Source of the DNA: Scalindua sp964344685
GTDB lineage: Bacteria > Planctomycetota > Brocadiia > Brocadiales > Scalinduaceae
Assembly (NCBI GenBank): GCA_964344685.1
Contig: CAYFOK010000018.1
Span: 23,521 to 87,520 of the forward strand
Direction: 5' to 3'
Length of the DNA stretch: 64,000 nucleotides
The position numbers were made by a program, and so were the translations under genes. Every line of letters begins with the position of its first letter. Position 1 is the first letter of the stretch. Under the pieces are notes generated by a model. That model searched no databases. It was not told where the DNA came from and was given only the letters and a program-made list of their open reading frames with translations. This document shows, one piece after another, positions 18,055 through 27,234 of this stretch.

Positions 18055-19815
18055 TTAGTTAATCTCATTCCATAGGCCTTCAAGTTTTTTTACATGTTCT
18101 TCGAGTTTTCCGGATGTGTTTGATAGTGAGGTAAGCTCTTTCTTTACAGATTCTGCACTGTCCCTGCGTATATCTTTTCCTTTCTGAATAGCCTGTTCTA
18201 TGTTTTCAATAAGTTCATTTCCCAGATTACTGATCTCTCCGGAGTATTGTTTAAATGTGCTTCCTATCCTTGTTGCAAGTGAAGAGCGTGTTCTTCCGCA
18301 GTTCCTGCCTACTTCAGAGGCTACCAGATCTATCATCTCCTTCAGTACCATTTTTCTACTGATAGATTTAGGCATGAAAGTTCTCAGTATAGATTTAACC
18401 TCTTCTTCAGTCATAGAGGTGCCATCCTGGACCATATAATAGAATCTTTTATCTTCTGCCAGGTCAATAGAGAGATCGGATTGCTGCATTGGTACTTCGA
18501 AGAGCTGCTCGGCAGCAGCTTTAAACTCCTGCATGATATCGTTGGAACGCTTCGTAAAACGATTGAAGGTCTCCTGGATAGTATCAGATATCACTATTTC
18601 AACTTCTTCTTTAAATATATCAAAACCTTTGACAATTTCAGTTTTGATAACTTTCTGCATATCTTCCCTTAAAGTGGTTGGATTGGAGTTGTGATTGTCT
18701 TCATAAAAACTCCGTAGACAATCCCTTATTCTGTCAGATTCCGTGTCATTAAAGGCCTGTAACATCTCTTCTACTCTTTTGTTCAGCTTAATAGTTTCTC
18801 CCTTGATCAGATAAGCAATATCTTCTTTGTCTTTCTTGAGATTGTCATTTAGCTTATGAAAGGTGTTTATCTTATTCTCCAGCCCCTCTTCAGAATCTGT
18901 CAGTGTTTTGGTTTCAATAGCTATCTGGGATAGTATTTGGAGAGTGATGCGTTTTAGCTTGGAAATTGCAGTGTTTAATACTATCCTTCCCTTCTCTGAT
19001 GAGAGAAAATTCCCTATGGCGTCTTCCATGTCTGAAAGACCGCTCTCATAAAGTAGATTTTCGTCATTAGACGTTTTTGCCTCAAGAGCCTTTCTTGCAG
19101 AGATTGGCCATATCTCCTGAACAGCAAATCCCATCTCCTTAAGTACGTTCTTGTTATATGTAGACATTTCAGCAATCTCTTTTGGATTTAAGTTATCAAC
19201 CTTGTTCAAAACAAAGAATATTTTCTGTGTAGAACTTTTAATTGTTTCAAGCAGCTCCTTCTCCACCTGCGAAATGGGGACATCGGCGCTCATGAGGAAG
19301 ACTGCCGCATCAAGGTGGTCCAGGAATTCGTAGGTAGTTTCAGTATTGTGGAGGAATGTAGAACCGATACCCGGTGTGTCTACAAGCTGCATCCCTTTTT
19401 CAAGGAGTGGTATAGGGTACTCTATAGATGCACACTTAACTCCGCGTACATTTTTTGGGTTACCACTTTCCGTTACATAATTATGTAATTCTTCAATTTG
19501 GACACTTTGTTCAGTGCCGTCATTCATGAAAATAGTGCATCGGACTTCATCTCCGAATTTCAGGATTGTTACAATGGATGTTAACGGTACTACTGAAGAA
19601 GGAAGGATCTCATTGCCGACAAGGCTGTTGATAAGCGTGGTCTTTCCTCTTTTAAACTGTCCCAGTACTACAAGGTTAAAATGATTTGAGATCAATTGCT
19701 CTCTGACAGCGAGTAAGCGTTCATTGCCTGTCACGTTGCTTTCGTTCAACAGGCAATTTATGTCGGAGGCAATGTCTAGAATATATGTTTTGTGGTTTAT
19801 GAACTCTTCCAGCAT
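18055..19815 (-). CDS. Dynamin-like GTPase
   Basis: A large GTPase of about 586 residues. Counted from the ATG at 19813-19815: P-loop GQFKRGKT near 52-59, switch Thr in PLTSIV near 79, DTPG near 146-149 and NKVD near 204-207. The second half is long helical coiled coil, as in bacterial dynamin-like proteins, which remodel or fuse membranes. The frame is open to 19896 with other starts (ATG at 19878, TTG at 19896), none with a ribosome binding site. I prefer 19815 because of family lengths and an inverted repeat just upstream. It stands alone; bacterial dynamins often come in pairs. Confidence 0.82.
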   Translation of the reverse strand: MLEEFINHKTYILDIASDINCLLNESNVTGNERLLAVREQLISNHFNLVVLGQFKRGKTTLINSLVGNEILPSSVVPLTSIVTILKFGDEVRCTIFMNDGTEQSVQIEELHNYVTESGNPKNVRGVKCASIEYPIPLLEKGMQLVDTPGIGSTFLHNTETTYEFLDHLDAAVFLMSADVPISQVEKELLETIKSSTQKIFFVLNKVDNLNPKEIAEMSTYNKNVLKEMGFAVQEIWPISARKALEAKTSNDENLLYESGLSDMEDAIGNFLSSEKGRIVLNTAISKLKRITLQILSQIAIETKTLTDSEEGLENKINTFHKLNDNLKKDKEDIAYLIKGETIKLNKRVEEMLQAFNDTESDRIRDCLRSFYEDNHNSNPTTLREDMQKVIKTEIVKGFDIFKEEVEIVISDTIQETFNRFTKRSNDIMQEFKAAAEQLFEVPMQQSDLSIDLAEDKRFYYMVQDGTSMTEEEVKSILRTFMPKSISRKMVLKEMIDLVASEVGRNCGRTRSSLATRIGSTFKQYSGEISNLGNELIENIEQAIQKGKDIRRDSAESVKKELTSLSNTSGKLEEHVKKLEGLWNEIN

Positions 19816-19820
19816 AACCA

Positions 19821-19862
19821 AAGATTTTTCTAATAAAAAAACTCCTATCGAAGAAAAATCTT
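19821..19862 (-). repeat. Inverted repeat in the dynamin-gene leader
   Basis: Perfect ten-base arms AAGATTTTTC and GAAAAATCTT flank a 22-base loop that contains AGGAG. In the mRNA the hairpin would end five bases before the ATG at 19815. It could influence translation initiation; if the longer start is used it is coding sequence and may be chance. Confidence 0.45.
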
Positions 19863-19955
19863 CAACAGGAGCTGTCATTCGTAATATAAAAATCAAACTG
19901 ATAATCTTTTTTTAATAGTAGTAACTATAACATACGTTGTCAAGATGATTTAGAT

Positions 19956-20288
19956 TTATGTGTTTCTGGGCCAGTACATAATAATAAAAACACCGACCAG
20001 ACAAATTATGCCGCCTATAATGTCATACTTGTCAGGAGCTGTCTTGTCTATCTTCCAGCCCCACAAGATGGACATAACGACGAACACTCCTCCGTATGCA
20101 GCGTAAACCCTGCCAAAGTGAGCAGGTTGAAGAGTCGGTATGATTCCATAGAGTACCAGGACTATTCCACCCAATACACCTGTCAAGAGTCCCTTACCTT
20201 CTCGGTGCCAGAGCCATACAAGATATCCACCGCCTATTTCACACAAGCCTGCCAGTACAAAAAGTATGATTGATTTAGTAATTAGCAT
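19956..20288 (-). CDS. YnfA/UPF0060 family membrane protein
   Basis: A 110-residue protein with four membrane helices. GLCEIGGGYLVWLW (residues 15-28), HFGRVYAAYGGVFVVMSILWGW and a TAPDKYDIIGGIICLVG stretch are the recognisable family landmarks. It belongs to the small multidrug resistance-like fold; its physiological role is not established. It lies downstream of the palindromic repeat region and may be monocistronic. Confidence 0.9.
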   Translation of the reverse strand: MLITKSIILFVLAGLCEIGGGYLVWLWHREGKGLLTGVLGGIVLVLYGIIPTLQPAHFGRVYAAYGGVFVVMSILWGWKIDKTAPDKYDIIGGIICLVGVFIIMYWPRNT

Positions 20289-20296
20289 ACTGCCTT

Positions 20297-20346
20297 GAAA
20301 TTGTCATCTCGACTTCTTTTTGTCATTCCCGCGGAAGCGGGAATCT
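20297..20346 (+). repeat. Palindromic repeat, left copy
   Basis: A 50-base unit whose last part is the palindrome tgtcattcccgcgg-aagcgggaatct. It is repeated at 20736-20785 with one base changed. The stop codon of the GIY-YIG gene overlaps its right end. Confidence 0.85.
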
Positions 20347-20638
20347 ATTCGTCAATCCATTCCTTAGATAGGTCCTTCCATTTCGGATTAAATTCGTTGA
20401 TGAGTTCTTCTTTCCATACACGATTCCATTTTTTTAATTGTTTCTCTCTCAGGATAGCTGCCTTCACATCACCCGTTTCTTCAAAATAAAGTAAATATTT
20501 TAATCTATATTTCTTAGAAAACCCTTTCACCAGTCCATTCCTATGTTCATACATCCGACGAATAAGATCATTGGTCACCCCAATGTAAAGTGTTGATTTA
20601 TTGTAATTGGTTATAATGTAGACAAAATAACTATTCAT
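20345..20638 (-). CDS. GIY-YIG domain endonuclease-like protein
   Basis: A 97-residue protein of the single-domain GIY-YIG family (COG2827 type). The GIY part is FVYIIT (5-10), the YIG part LYIG (17-20), the catalytic Arg is Arg27 or Arg28, and Glu65 in REKQLKKW is the metal-binding acid. The gene is bracketed by palindromic repeats: a direct copy overlaps its stop codon, an inverted copy lies 43 bases before its start and another direct copy follows. Such genes are very often found with this palindrome in unrelated genomes, which suggests a mobile or repeat-maintaining unit. Confidence 0.88.
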   Translation of the reverse strand: MNSYFVYIITNYNKSTLYIGVTNDLIRRMYEHRNGLVKGFSKKYRLKYLLYFEETGDVKAAILREKQLKKWNRVWKEELINEFNPKWKDLSKEWIDE

Positions 20639-20680
20639 ACGAACTGACAGTCAAACATTATTATGCTATGAATGATACAA

Positions 20681-20706
20681 GATTCCCAATCAAGTTGGGA
20701 ATGACA
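20681..20706 (-). repeat. Palindromic repeat, inverted diverged copy
   Basis: Read on the minus strand it begins tgtcattccc and ends gggaatc, as in the 20297 unit, but with a diverged centre (aacttgattg). It lies in opposite orientation to the left copy, so the GIY-YIG gene sits between inverted copies. Confidence 0.7.
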
Positions 20707-20735
20707 GTTAAATCGTTGGGTAAAAGTAACATGCT

Positions 20736-20785
20736 GAAATTGTCATCTCGACTTCTTTTTGTCATTCCCGCGAAAGCGGGAATCT
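20736..20785 (+). repeat. Palindromic repeat, right direct copy
   Basis: Same 50-base unit as 20297-20346 with a single difference in the loop (gcgaaagc against gcggaagc). It lies between the GIY-YIG gene and the end of phoU. Confidence 0.85.
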
Positions 20786-20816
20786 AATTTGTGATGTCTG
20801 TAAATATACTATTTTT

Positions 20817-21482
20817 TTAGTAGTTTGAAACTTTAATTTTTTCCATTGATCCTGTTACGAGAAAAACAATGCGTTCGCAGATGTTGGTTACACGGTCTGC
20901 AATTCTTTCAAGATTGTGAGTAGCCCAAAGAAGGTAAGTGGCCCTTGTAATCATTGCAGGGTCCTCAGTCATGTATGAGAGAAGTTCTCTATATATCCGA
21001 TCATAAAGCATATCTACTTCATCATCTTCAATACAGATGGCTTTTGCTGATTCAGCGTCCTTGTTAATAAATGCATCAATACTTCTTGTGAGCATGTCAG
21101 ATGCCTTTTCTGCCATTTTTGGAATATCTACCAGCGGTTTCAGGAGGGGTTTGTCTCCATGCATGATTACAATTTTGCCAATCCCTTCGGCATGGTCGCC
21201 CATCCGTTCCAGATCAGTTGAAATACTCAGTACGGCTATCAATTCACGCAAATCAGTTGCAACCGGTTGTTGAGTAGCTAGCAGGTTAATACATTGCTCT
21301 TCGATATCCCAACGTTTTCTGTTGATAATAAGGTCATCTTTAATTACTTTTTCAGCTTTTGCAGCATCAAGGTCTCTCAGCGCCTCAATCGAAAGATCCA
21401 GAGCAGTATTAACAAGCTCTCCCTGGCTGATTATCTCTTTTTCAAGTGATTTCATATTTTCTCTGAAAGTCTTTCTTCCCAT
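20817..21482 (-). CDS. phoU: Phosphate uptake regulator PhoU
   Basis: A 221-residue all-helical protein with the two PhoU repeats, each containing the acidic metal-binding motif (DLRELIAVLSISTDLERMGDHAE and ATYLLWATHNLERIADRVTN). PhoU links Pst transport to PhoR/PhoB control and restrains uptake when phosphate is plentiful. GGAGG lies before the ATG. It is the last gene of the pst operon, 44 bases after pstB. No phoB or phoR is in the window. Confidence 0.95.
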   Translation of the reverse strand: MGRKTFRENMKSLEKEIISQGELVNTALDLSIEALRDLDAAKAEKVIKDDLIINRKRWDIEEQCINLLATQQPVATDLRELIAVLSISTDLERMGDHAEGIGKIVIMHGDKPLLKPLVDIPKMAEKASDMLTRSIDAFINKDAESAKAICIEDDEVDMLYDRIYRELLSYMTEDPAMITRATYLLWATHNLERIADRVTNICERIVFLVTGSMEKIKVSNY

Positions 21483-21526
21483 AAGTTTCCTCCGTATAGA
21501 ATACTTACAATTATATGATATATGTT

Positions 21527-22279
21527 TTAACCGAAATTACCGCTTATATAGTCTTCAGTAAGTTTTTCCTTTGGATTCGTAAACAATGTTTTCGTATCTC
21601 CGTATTCAATGAGTTCTCCCATATATAGAAAGCCTGTAACATCTGAAGCTCTTGCAGCCTGCTGCATGTTATGGGTAACAATGATGACAGTGTATCGTTC
21701 CTTCAATTTCATCATTAACTCTTCTATCTTGAATGTGCTGGAAGGATCAAGTGCTGAACATGGTTCGTCCATCAGGATTATCTCAGGTTCAATTGCAAGT
21801 GCTCTGGCAATACATAGTCTCTGCTGCTGGCCACCTGATAGCTCCATGGCAGATGTATGCAGGCGATCTTTAACCTCTTTAAGCAGTCCGCAATCATCCA
21901 GGGTTTTTTCCACAATGCCAGAGATTTTATTCTTATCCTTTGTGCCGTTGATTCGCAGACCATAAGCGACATTATCAAATATTGACTTTGGGAATGGATT
22001 TGCCTTCTGGAACACCATTCCTATCTTTTGCCTGACTTCTGTTACATCAGTATCAGATGCATAAATATTTTTATTATGGAAAAGTATTTCTCCTTCTACC
22101 TTCGATTCAGGTATGAGGTCGTTCATCCTGTTAATGCATCTCAGCAGGGTTGACTTCCCGCAGCCTGACGGGCCGATTATAGCCGTTATTTTTTTCTCTT
22201 CTATTTCCTGGTTGATATTTCTTAATACCTGTTTTTCACCATATGTTAAGAACAGGTTTTTGATTATAATATTATTCAT
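21527..22279 (-). CDS. pstB: Phosphate ABC transporter ATPase PstB
   Basis: A 250-residue ABC ATPase of usual length. Walker A GPSGCGKST is at 36-44, the signature LSGGQQQRL near 146-154, Walker B IILMDEPCSALDP near 165-177, followed by the PstB-typical EELMMKLKERYTVIIVTHNM. It powers phosphate import through PstA and PstC. It lies 45 bases after pstA in the operon. Confidence 0.96.
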   Translation of the reverse strand: MNNIIIKNLFLTYGEKQVLRNINQEIEEKKITAIIGPSGCGKSTLLRCINRMNDLIPESKVEGEILFHNKNIYASDTDVTEVRQKIGMVFQKANPFPKSIFDNVAYGLRINGTKDKNKISGIVEKTLDDCGLLKEVKDRLHTSAMELSGGQQQRLCIARALAIEPEIILMDEPCSALDPSSTFKIEELMMKLKERYTVIIVTHNMQQAARASDVTGFLYMGELIEYGDTKTLFTNPKEKLTEDYISGNFG

Positions 22280-22324
22280 GTTTATTTAATGATTAAAAGT
22301 TCTAGTCGGCTTAAAGGATATATT

Positions 22325-23923
22325 CTACACTGCAGAAGCTACATATTTTTTTCTCAATTTATTTCTTGCAATTATTGCAATCAGATTTAACCCTAGAATG
22401 GTAACAAGTAATATGAGCGTAGTGGTATAAACCATAGGTAACGCAGCTTCTACGTTTGGAGATTGAAATCCCACGTCGTAGATATGAAATCCTAGATGCA
22501 TGAATTTTCTCTCCAGGTGTATAAATGGAGAAACACTGTCAATCGGGAGTGACGGTGCAAGCTTTACAACACCCGTTATCATAAGTGGTGCAACTTCTCC
22601 CGCAGCTCTTGCCATAGCGAGTATCATACCGGTAAGGATGCCTGGTGTTGCCTGTGGAAGAGTCACTCTCCATAGAGTCTCAAACTTAGTAGCACCCAGA
22701 CCATAAGAGGCTTCTTTTAATGATTTAGGAACAGAAGATAGTCCTTCTTCTGTAGCAACTACCACAACTGGTACAGTAAGGAGTGCCAGGGTTAGTGATG
22801 CCCAGAGAATCCCGCCTGTTCCAAAAGTAGGGGTTGGCAGGGCTTCGCTATAAAACATTTTATCAATACCTCCGCCAATGAAGTATATGAAAAAACCCAG
22901 GCCAAATACACCAAAAACTATTGAAGGAACGCCGGCAAGATTATTTACAGAGATCCTGACAATTCTTGAGAAGATATTATCACTTGTATATTCCTTCAGG
23001 AATACAGCCGTTATAACACCAAGCGGTGTAACCACCAGGCTCATAATGAGAACCATGGTGACAGTCCCGAAGATTGCAGGAAAAACTCCTCCTTCCGTAT
23101 TGGCCTCTCTTGGTTCAGCCGATACAAATTCCCAGAACTTGAGAACATAGAAACGGGACTTTTCGAATACACTCATTTGATTTGGATTATATATGCGGAT
23201 GATCTGAAAGACCGGTAGGATTTTCTCTCTGCCGTCAGCCAGCTCTATTACAACTTCATTTTCATTTGCAGAGGCATAAAGGTTAGTAAGGGTATCCACT
23301 TTCTCTGAATACAACTTTTCTAGCTCTTCTACTTTTATTTTTATTGAGGCAATCTTTCTCCGGATACTATCTGTTTGTAGTTGTCCGTCCAGATTTTTTA
23401 AAGAAAGTCGGTACTTTTCCATTTTGTGGTTTATTTTGCCAATATCTTTTTTTTCAATGTGCCTGATTCTTTTGTAAACAGATTTGCTCTGCTTAAGGAA
23501 TGGTTTCATGTCAGACAGGTTTAAGGGCTCAACGCCATTGTCATGATTCATACCTTTCAAGAATCCGTACATGTTTCCCCACTCGCGTCTTTCAATAGTC
23601 AGTGCTGTTAAAGGGAAGTCCTGGGAAATGATGTTTTTGTTTTCCTCCCATCTGAAGTCCATACCGTAGACATCTCTGTTTCCAATCTTCAATTTTGTTC
23701 TGTAAGAGTCTTTACGGTTTGGAACTGGTTCTACCTTGGCAATCTCTCCAAGGACTACGCTGTTGTCATTCAGCATAAGCCGAGTGATATTGTGTGGCCA
23801 GAATATACCAAGCCCTTTTATCATGATAAGTGTAACCAGGCCAAATATCATCAAAAGACTGATGGTTAATGTTCCGCCTGACAGCCAGATATATGGGTCG
23901 CCTGTTTTAAAGATATTCTTCAT
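22325..23923 (-). CDS. pstA: Phosphate ABC transporter permease PstA, extended form
   Basis: A 532-residue permease, far longer than the usual 290-300. After the first membrane helix (about 12-35) there is an inserted region of about 200 residues, including a coiled coil around 150-215 and a beta-rich part. The transport domain (VFPAIFGTVTMVLIMSLVV onward) with the EAA-like loop ASYGLGATKFETLWRVTLPQA fills the C-terminal half. Similar long PstA/PstC pairs occur in gammaproteobacteria. The insertion probably lies in the periplasm. It starts three bases after pstC ends. Confidence 0.93.
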   Translation of the reverse strand: MKNIFKTGDPYIWLSGGTLTISLLMIFGLVTLIMIKGLGIFWPHNITRLMLNDNSVVLGEIAKVEPVPNRKDSYRTKLKIGNRDVYGMDFRWEENKNIISQDFPLTALTIERREWGNMYGFLKGMNHDNGVEPLNLSDMKPFLKQSKSVYKRIRHIEKKDIGKINHKMEKYRLSLKNLDGQLQTDSIRRKIASIKIKVEELEKLYSEKVDTLTNLYASANENEVVIELADGREKILPVFQIIRIYNPNQMSVFEKSRFYVLKFWEFVSAEPREANTEGGVFPAIFGTVTMVLIMSLVVTPLGVITAVFLKEYTSDNIFSRIVRISVNNLAGVPSIVFGVFGLGFFIYFIGGGIDKMFYSEALPTPTFGTGGILWASLTLALLTVPVVVVATEEGLSSVPKSLKEASYGLGATKFETLWRVTLPQATPGILTGMILAMARAAGEVAPLMITGVVKLAPSLPIDSVSPFIHLERKFMHLGFHIYDVGFQSPNVEAALPMVYTTTLILLVTILGLNLIAIIARNKLRKKYVASAV

Positions 23924-23926
23924 AAT

Positions 23927-26164
23927 TTACAAATGGCTATATTTCTTTTTCATTTTCTGCCTTATGAGTTCGGCAACAGTATTTACTATAAATGTAGTCA
24001 TAAATAGGAGCAGGGCTGCCAGAAACAGCACCCGGTATAGTGTTCCTCCAAAAGGTGCCTCAGGTATTTCAACTGCTATATTTGCTGCAAGTGCTCTGAA
24101 ACCGTTAAACAGGTTCCAGTCCATAATAGGGGTATTACCGGTTGCCATAAGGACGACCATAGTCTCACCTACCGCTCTTCCAAATCCAAGCATGACAGCA
24201 GAGAAAATTGCCGGGCTTGCAATAGGAAGAACTATTCTTACCGCTGTCTGCCACGGTACGGCACCAAGTGCCAGGGAGGCTGAGGTGAGATTTCTGGGGA
24301 CATTGCTCATTGCATCTTCAGATATCGTAAAAATAATTGGTAATACGGCAAATCCCATTGCAAACCCTACAACAACTGCATTTCTCTGGTCATACTGCAG
24401 GCCTAGAATTTCCAGAAACCATTGCCGGTAATCTCCATTAAAAAGAAACGACTCAAACTGCCCGCCAAGATGAATAGATGCAAGGATAGCAGCGATGAAG
24501 AATGGTATAAGAAAAATTGCCTCTGTCCCGTTACTGTATTTACCTTTTATATAGCCCGGAATGCACTTCCATATACAGAATCCTACTGCAATAAAGAGTA
24601 AGAGAAATAGCGGCATTATTATGATCGCTGGAAATATTTTTTCCATTAATGGTGCAAGCCACAAACCTGCGAGAAACCCCAGGATAACACTGGGAAGTGC
24701 TGCCATAAATTCAATAGCCGGTTTAATTATTTTTCTCAGAGAATTATGGAGGAATTGAGATGTATATAGTGCCGATAGAATTCCGATTGGTATCGCAATA
24801 ATCAAGGCATATATAGTGCCTTTTATAGTACCAAAGATCAGTGGTATAAGGCTGAATTTTGGTTCAAAATCATCTGTTCCACCGGTGGATTGCCAGGCAT
24901 ATTCAGGCCTTTCGTACCCCTCGTACCACACCTTTCCAAAAAGGGTCTTAAGGGTGGTTTCCGGGTGAGGGTTTGAAATGATCCAATGGGTCAGGTTGCC
25001 TTCAGTATCTGCTACAAGAATACCATCAGCTTTTGGTGAATAAGCGATGGAGGCTGGCATAGCCTCTGACTTCAGGCTCAAAAGAGTCTGTTCTGACGTA
25101 GCGTGTTTCAGGTGGATTGTGCCGTCAGACGCAGCGGTTACAAAACATTTGTTTCTTCTGGACGCTGCCAGGGATGTAATGTCTGACTGGTGCGGCTTAA
25201 CGGTATGCACTTTTTTCAGGGACCATCCTGATGGTGCTGTTTCGTCACGTACTCGCATCCATGTGCTTACTCCGCCTCTCTGATTTCCTATTACAAGAGA
25301 AACGTCTCCCAGTAAAAAGCCAAGTGATGTTACTGATACACCGGACACCTTCACAACCTCATTCAGTGAAGGGTTTTCCCTCTCTCTCACGTCTATGTGT
25401 ATCACATCTCCATGTGCTGTTCCGGCATAGAGGTTTTCCGTAAAGTAGTCAATTGCCAGTGATGTTATCGGTAATTCACCTCTCTGTTCTGTTGTTTTAT
25501 CAGATATTAACTGTGAATACTGTTCAAGAATTTCAGTAATATCCGTTACATTATCGATTTTCTTTTCACCACCAAAGAGACTCTCTTCTATTTCTGTGGA
25601 TTTCAGGATAAGTCTTCCGTCTGCTGTCTGAAAAGCGGTGACAGTTATCACTTCATCGCTCTTTGAGGTAACATGCTGTATTCCAGTCTTTTTCTCATCG
25701 GTAAAGCTAACCTCTTCATCAGATACTTCAGGGTTAATAATTCTCTGATCGTCTTCAAAGGATACAGAGAAACCAATATTGGCCGATAAAACTCTCCCGT
25801 CATTCGTTCCCATTACAATGCGGCCTTTATCTTCACATACCGCAGCAATGGTAGACCCTCCAACTCCTTCAATGCTATGTTTAGTTATAAGCTTACCATC
25901 TGAAAGAGAGATAAAGTCAACATTACCATTTTCATATAATGCATACGCAATCTCCTGGTATTCGTCTATACCGATTGATACAGCTTTCCCGCTTAATGAA
26001 CAAGTACGTTCTCCTGCTACCCTGGCACTTTTCAAGAGAGGAAAAACCTCAAGGAATATAAATATAAACAGGGCTAGGATAACAAGTATTACAGCCGCAC
26101 CACCGAAAGTAATACTCCAGTGGGCGGCCTTATCAATAACTTTTCTTCTTTTCAAGCCTGTCAT
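23927..26164 (-). CDS. pstC: Phosphate ABC transporter permease PstC with beta-propeller insertion
   Basis: A 745-residue permease, against about 300-320 for a simple PstC. Residues 18-42 are the first membrane helix. Between about 50 and 415 lies a WD40-like propeller; repeats such as SLAIDYFTENLYAGTAHGDV, SLAASRRNKCFVTAASDGT and ILVADTEGNLTHWI can be seen. The permease core follows from about 435 (SLIPLIFGTIKGTIYALII) with the EAA loop ASLALGAVPWQTAVRIVLPIA. The propeller would be periplasmic and could bind PstS or the porin; that is inference. Confidence 0.93.
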   Translation of the reverse strand: MTGLKRRKVIDKAAHWSITFGGAAVILVILALFIFIFLEVFPLLKSARVAGERTCSLSGKAVSIGIDEYQEIAYALYENGNVDFISLSDGKLITKHSIEGVGGSTIAAVCEDKGRIVMGTNDGRVLSANIGFSVSFEDDQRIINPEVSDEEVSFTDEKKTGIQHVTSKSDEVITVTAFQTADGRLILKSTEIEESLFGGEKKIDNVTDITEILEQYSQLISDKTTEQRGELPITSLAIDYFTENLYAGTAHGDVIHIDVRERENPSLNEVVKVSGVSVTSLGFLLGDVSLVIGNQRGGVSTWMRVRDETAPSGWSLKKVHTVKPHQSDITSLAASRRNKCFVTAASDGTIHLKHATSEQTLLSLKSEAMPASIAYSPKADGILVADTEGNLTHWIISNPHPETTLKTLFGKVWYEGYERPEYAWQSTGGTDDFEPKFSLIPLIFGTIKGTIYALIIAIPIGILSALYTSQFLHNSLRKIIKPAIEFMAALPSVILGFLAGLWLAPLMEKIFPAIIIMPLFLLLFIAVGFCIWKCIPGYIKGKYSNGTEAIFLIPFFIAAILASIHLGGQFESFLFNGDYRQWFLEILGLQYDQRNAVVVGFAMGFAVLPIIFTISEDAMSNVPRNLTSASLALGAVPWQTAVRIVLPIASPAIFSAVMLGFGRAVGETMVVLMATGNTPIMDWNLFNGFRALAANIAVEIPEAPFGGTLYRVLFLAALLLFMTTFIVNTVAELIRQKMKKKYSHL

Positions 26165-26204
26165 AAGCTAAATTAATGCATATGGTTTATATTACGAGAG
26201 CAGA

Positions 26205-27173
26205 TTATTTTATTTTTGCGAGTTCTTTTTCAATAATTGAAGCAGGTAATGGTATATAACCGTCTTTTATGACAACTCCCTGTCCCTCCCTGCTCAAAAT
26301 GTATTTCACAAACTCCAGTATCAGTGGGTCAAGAGGTTTACCCGGCTTCTTGTTAACATAGACATAAAGAAATCTAGCAAGTGGATAAGAACCGTTTAAT
26401 ACATTCTCTATTAACGCCTCTTTATATGAGTTACCTTTCCTGGCAAGAGGTACGGTACGTACTCCGGAGGTTTTATACCCGATACCGCTGTACCCTATTC
26501 CGTACCTGTCTTCAGTCACTCCCTGAACAACAGAGGCGGAACCGGGCTGTTCCTTGACCGTGTTCTTGTAGTCACCTTTGAAAAGCGCCTTTTTCTTGAA
26601 GTAACCATACGTTCCTGATGCAGAATTACGCCCGTAAAGGCTTATCGGCCTGTTTCCCCATTCTCCTGCCAATCCAACCTTTCCCCACTTCGTAATATCT
26701 TCTCTATAACCTCCTTTCCTGGTCTTAGAGAAAATAGCGTCCACCTGAGCAAAATTTAATCCTTTTATTGGATTATCCTTGTTTACATACACTGCCAGGG
26801 CATCTAGTGATGTTCTGATCTGTGTAGGCTTGTACCCATATCTTCTTTCAAAATTATCTATCTCAGTTGGTTTCATCGCTCTGCTCATAGGGCCTAACTG
26901 GGCAGTTCCCAGGATCAGAGCTGGTGGAGCGGTTGATGACCCTTTGCCTTCTATCTGGACCTTTACGTTAGGGTATAATCGGTTGAAACCCTCAGCCCAG
27001 AATGTCATCAGGTTGTTTATAGTATCTGAGCCAATGCTGTTCAGATTTCCGGAGACACCGCCGACTTTGCTATAGGGCTTTATGTCAGAATCAACTTCCA
27101 CTGCAAGACCGGTAGTGGAGACGCCTGCCAGAGAGAAGCAGCAGAGAGTCACTGCCAGAAATAATTTTTTCAT
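26205..27173 (-). CDS. pstS: Periplasmic phosphate-binding protein PstS
   Basis: About 322 residues, with a signal peptide (KKLFLAVTLCCFSLAGVSTTG) and the PstS-type domain: SIGSDTINNLM near the start, GKGSSTAPPAL for phosphate contacts, and GRNSASGTYGYFKKKAL. It binds phosphate and delivers it to PstCA. The ATG at 27171-27173 is eight bases after GAGGAG; an in-frame ATG six bases earlier is too close to it. It lies 41 bases before pstC and after the porin gene. Confidence 0.94.
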   Translation of the reverse strand: MKKLFLAVTLCCFSLAGVSTTGLAVEVDSDIKPYSKVGGVSGNLNSIGSDTINNLMTFWAEGFNRLYPNVKVQIEGKGSSTAPPALILGTAQLGPMSRAMKPTEIDNFERRYGYKPTQIRTSLDALAVYVNKDNPIKGLNFAQVDAIFSKTRKGGYREDITKWGKVGLAGEWGNRPISLYGRNSASGTYGYFKKKALFKGDYKNTVKEQPGSASVVQGVTEDRYGIGYSGIGYKTSGVRTVPLARKGNSYKEALIENVLNGSYPLARFLYVYVNKKPGKPLDPLILEFVKYILSREGQGVVIKDGYIPLPASIIEKELAKIK

Positions 27174-27234
27174 AACCATTACTCCTCTTGGTAATTAAAT
27201 TATTTGTTTATCCAATATTCTGGTTTTTATATTG

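Noticed and set aside
20297..20785. CRISPR array
   Set aside because: Only two close direct copies with a 439-base interval and a gene between them; no regular spacers.
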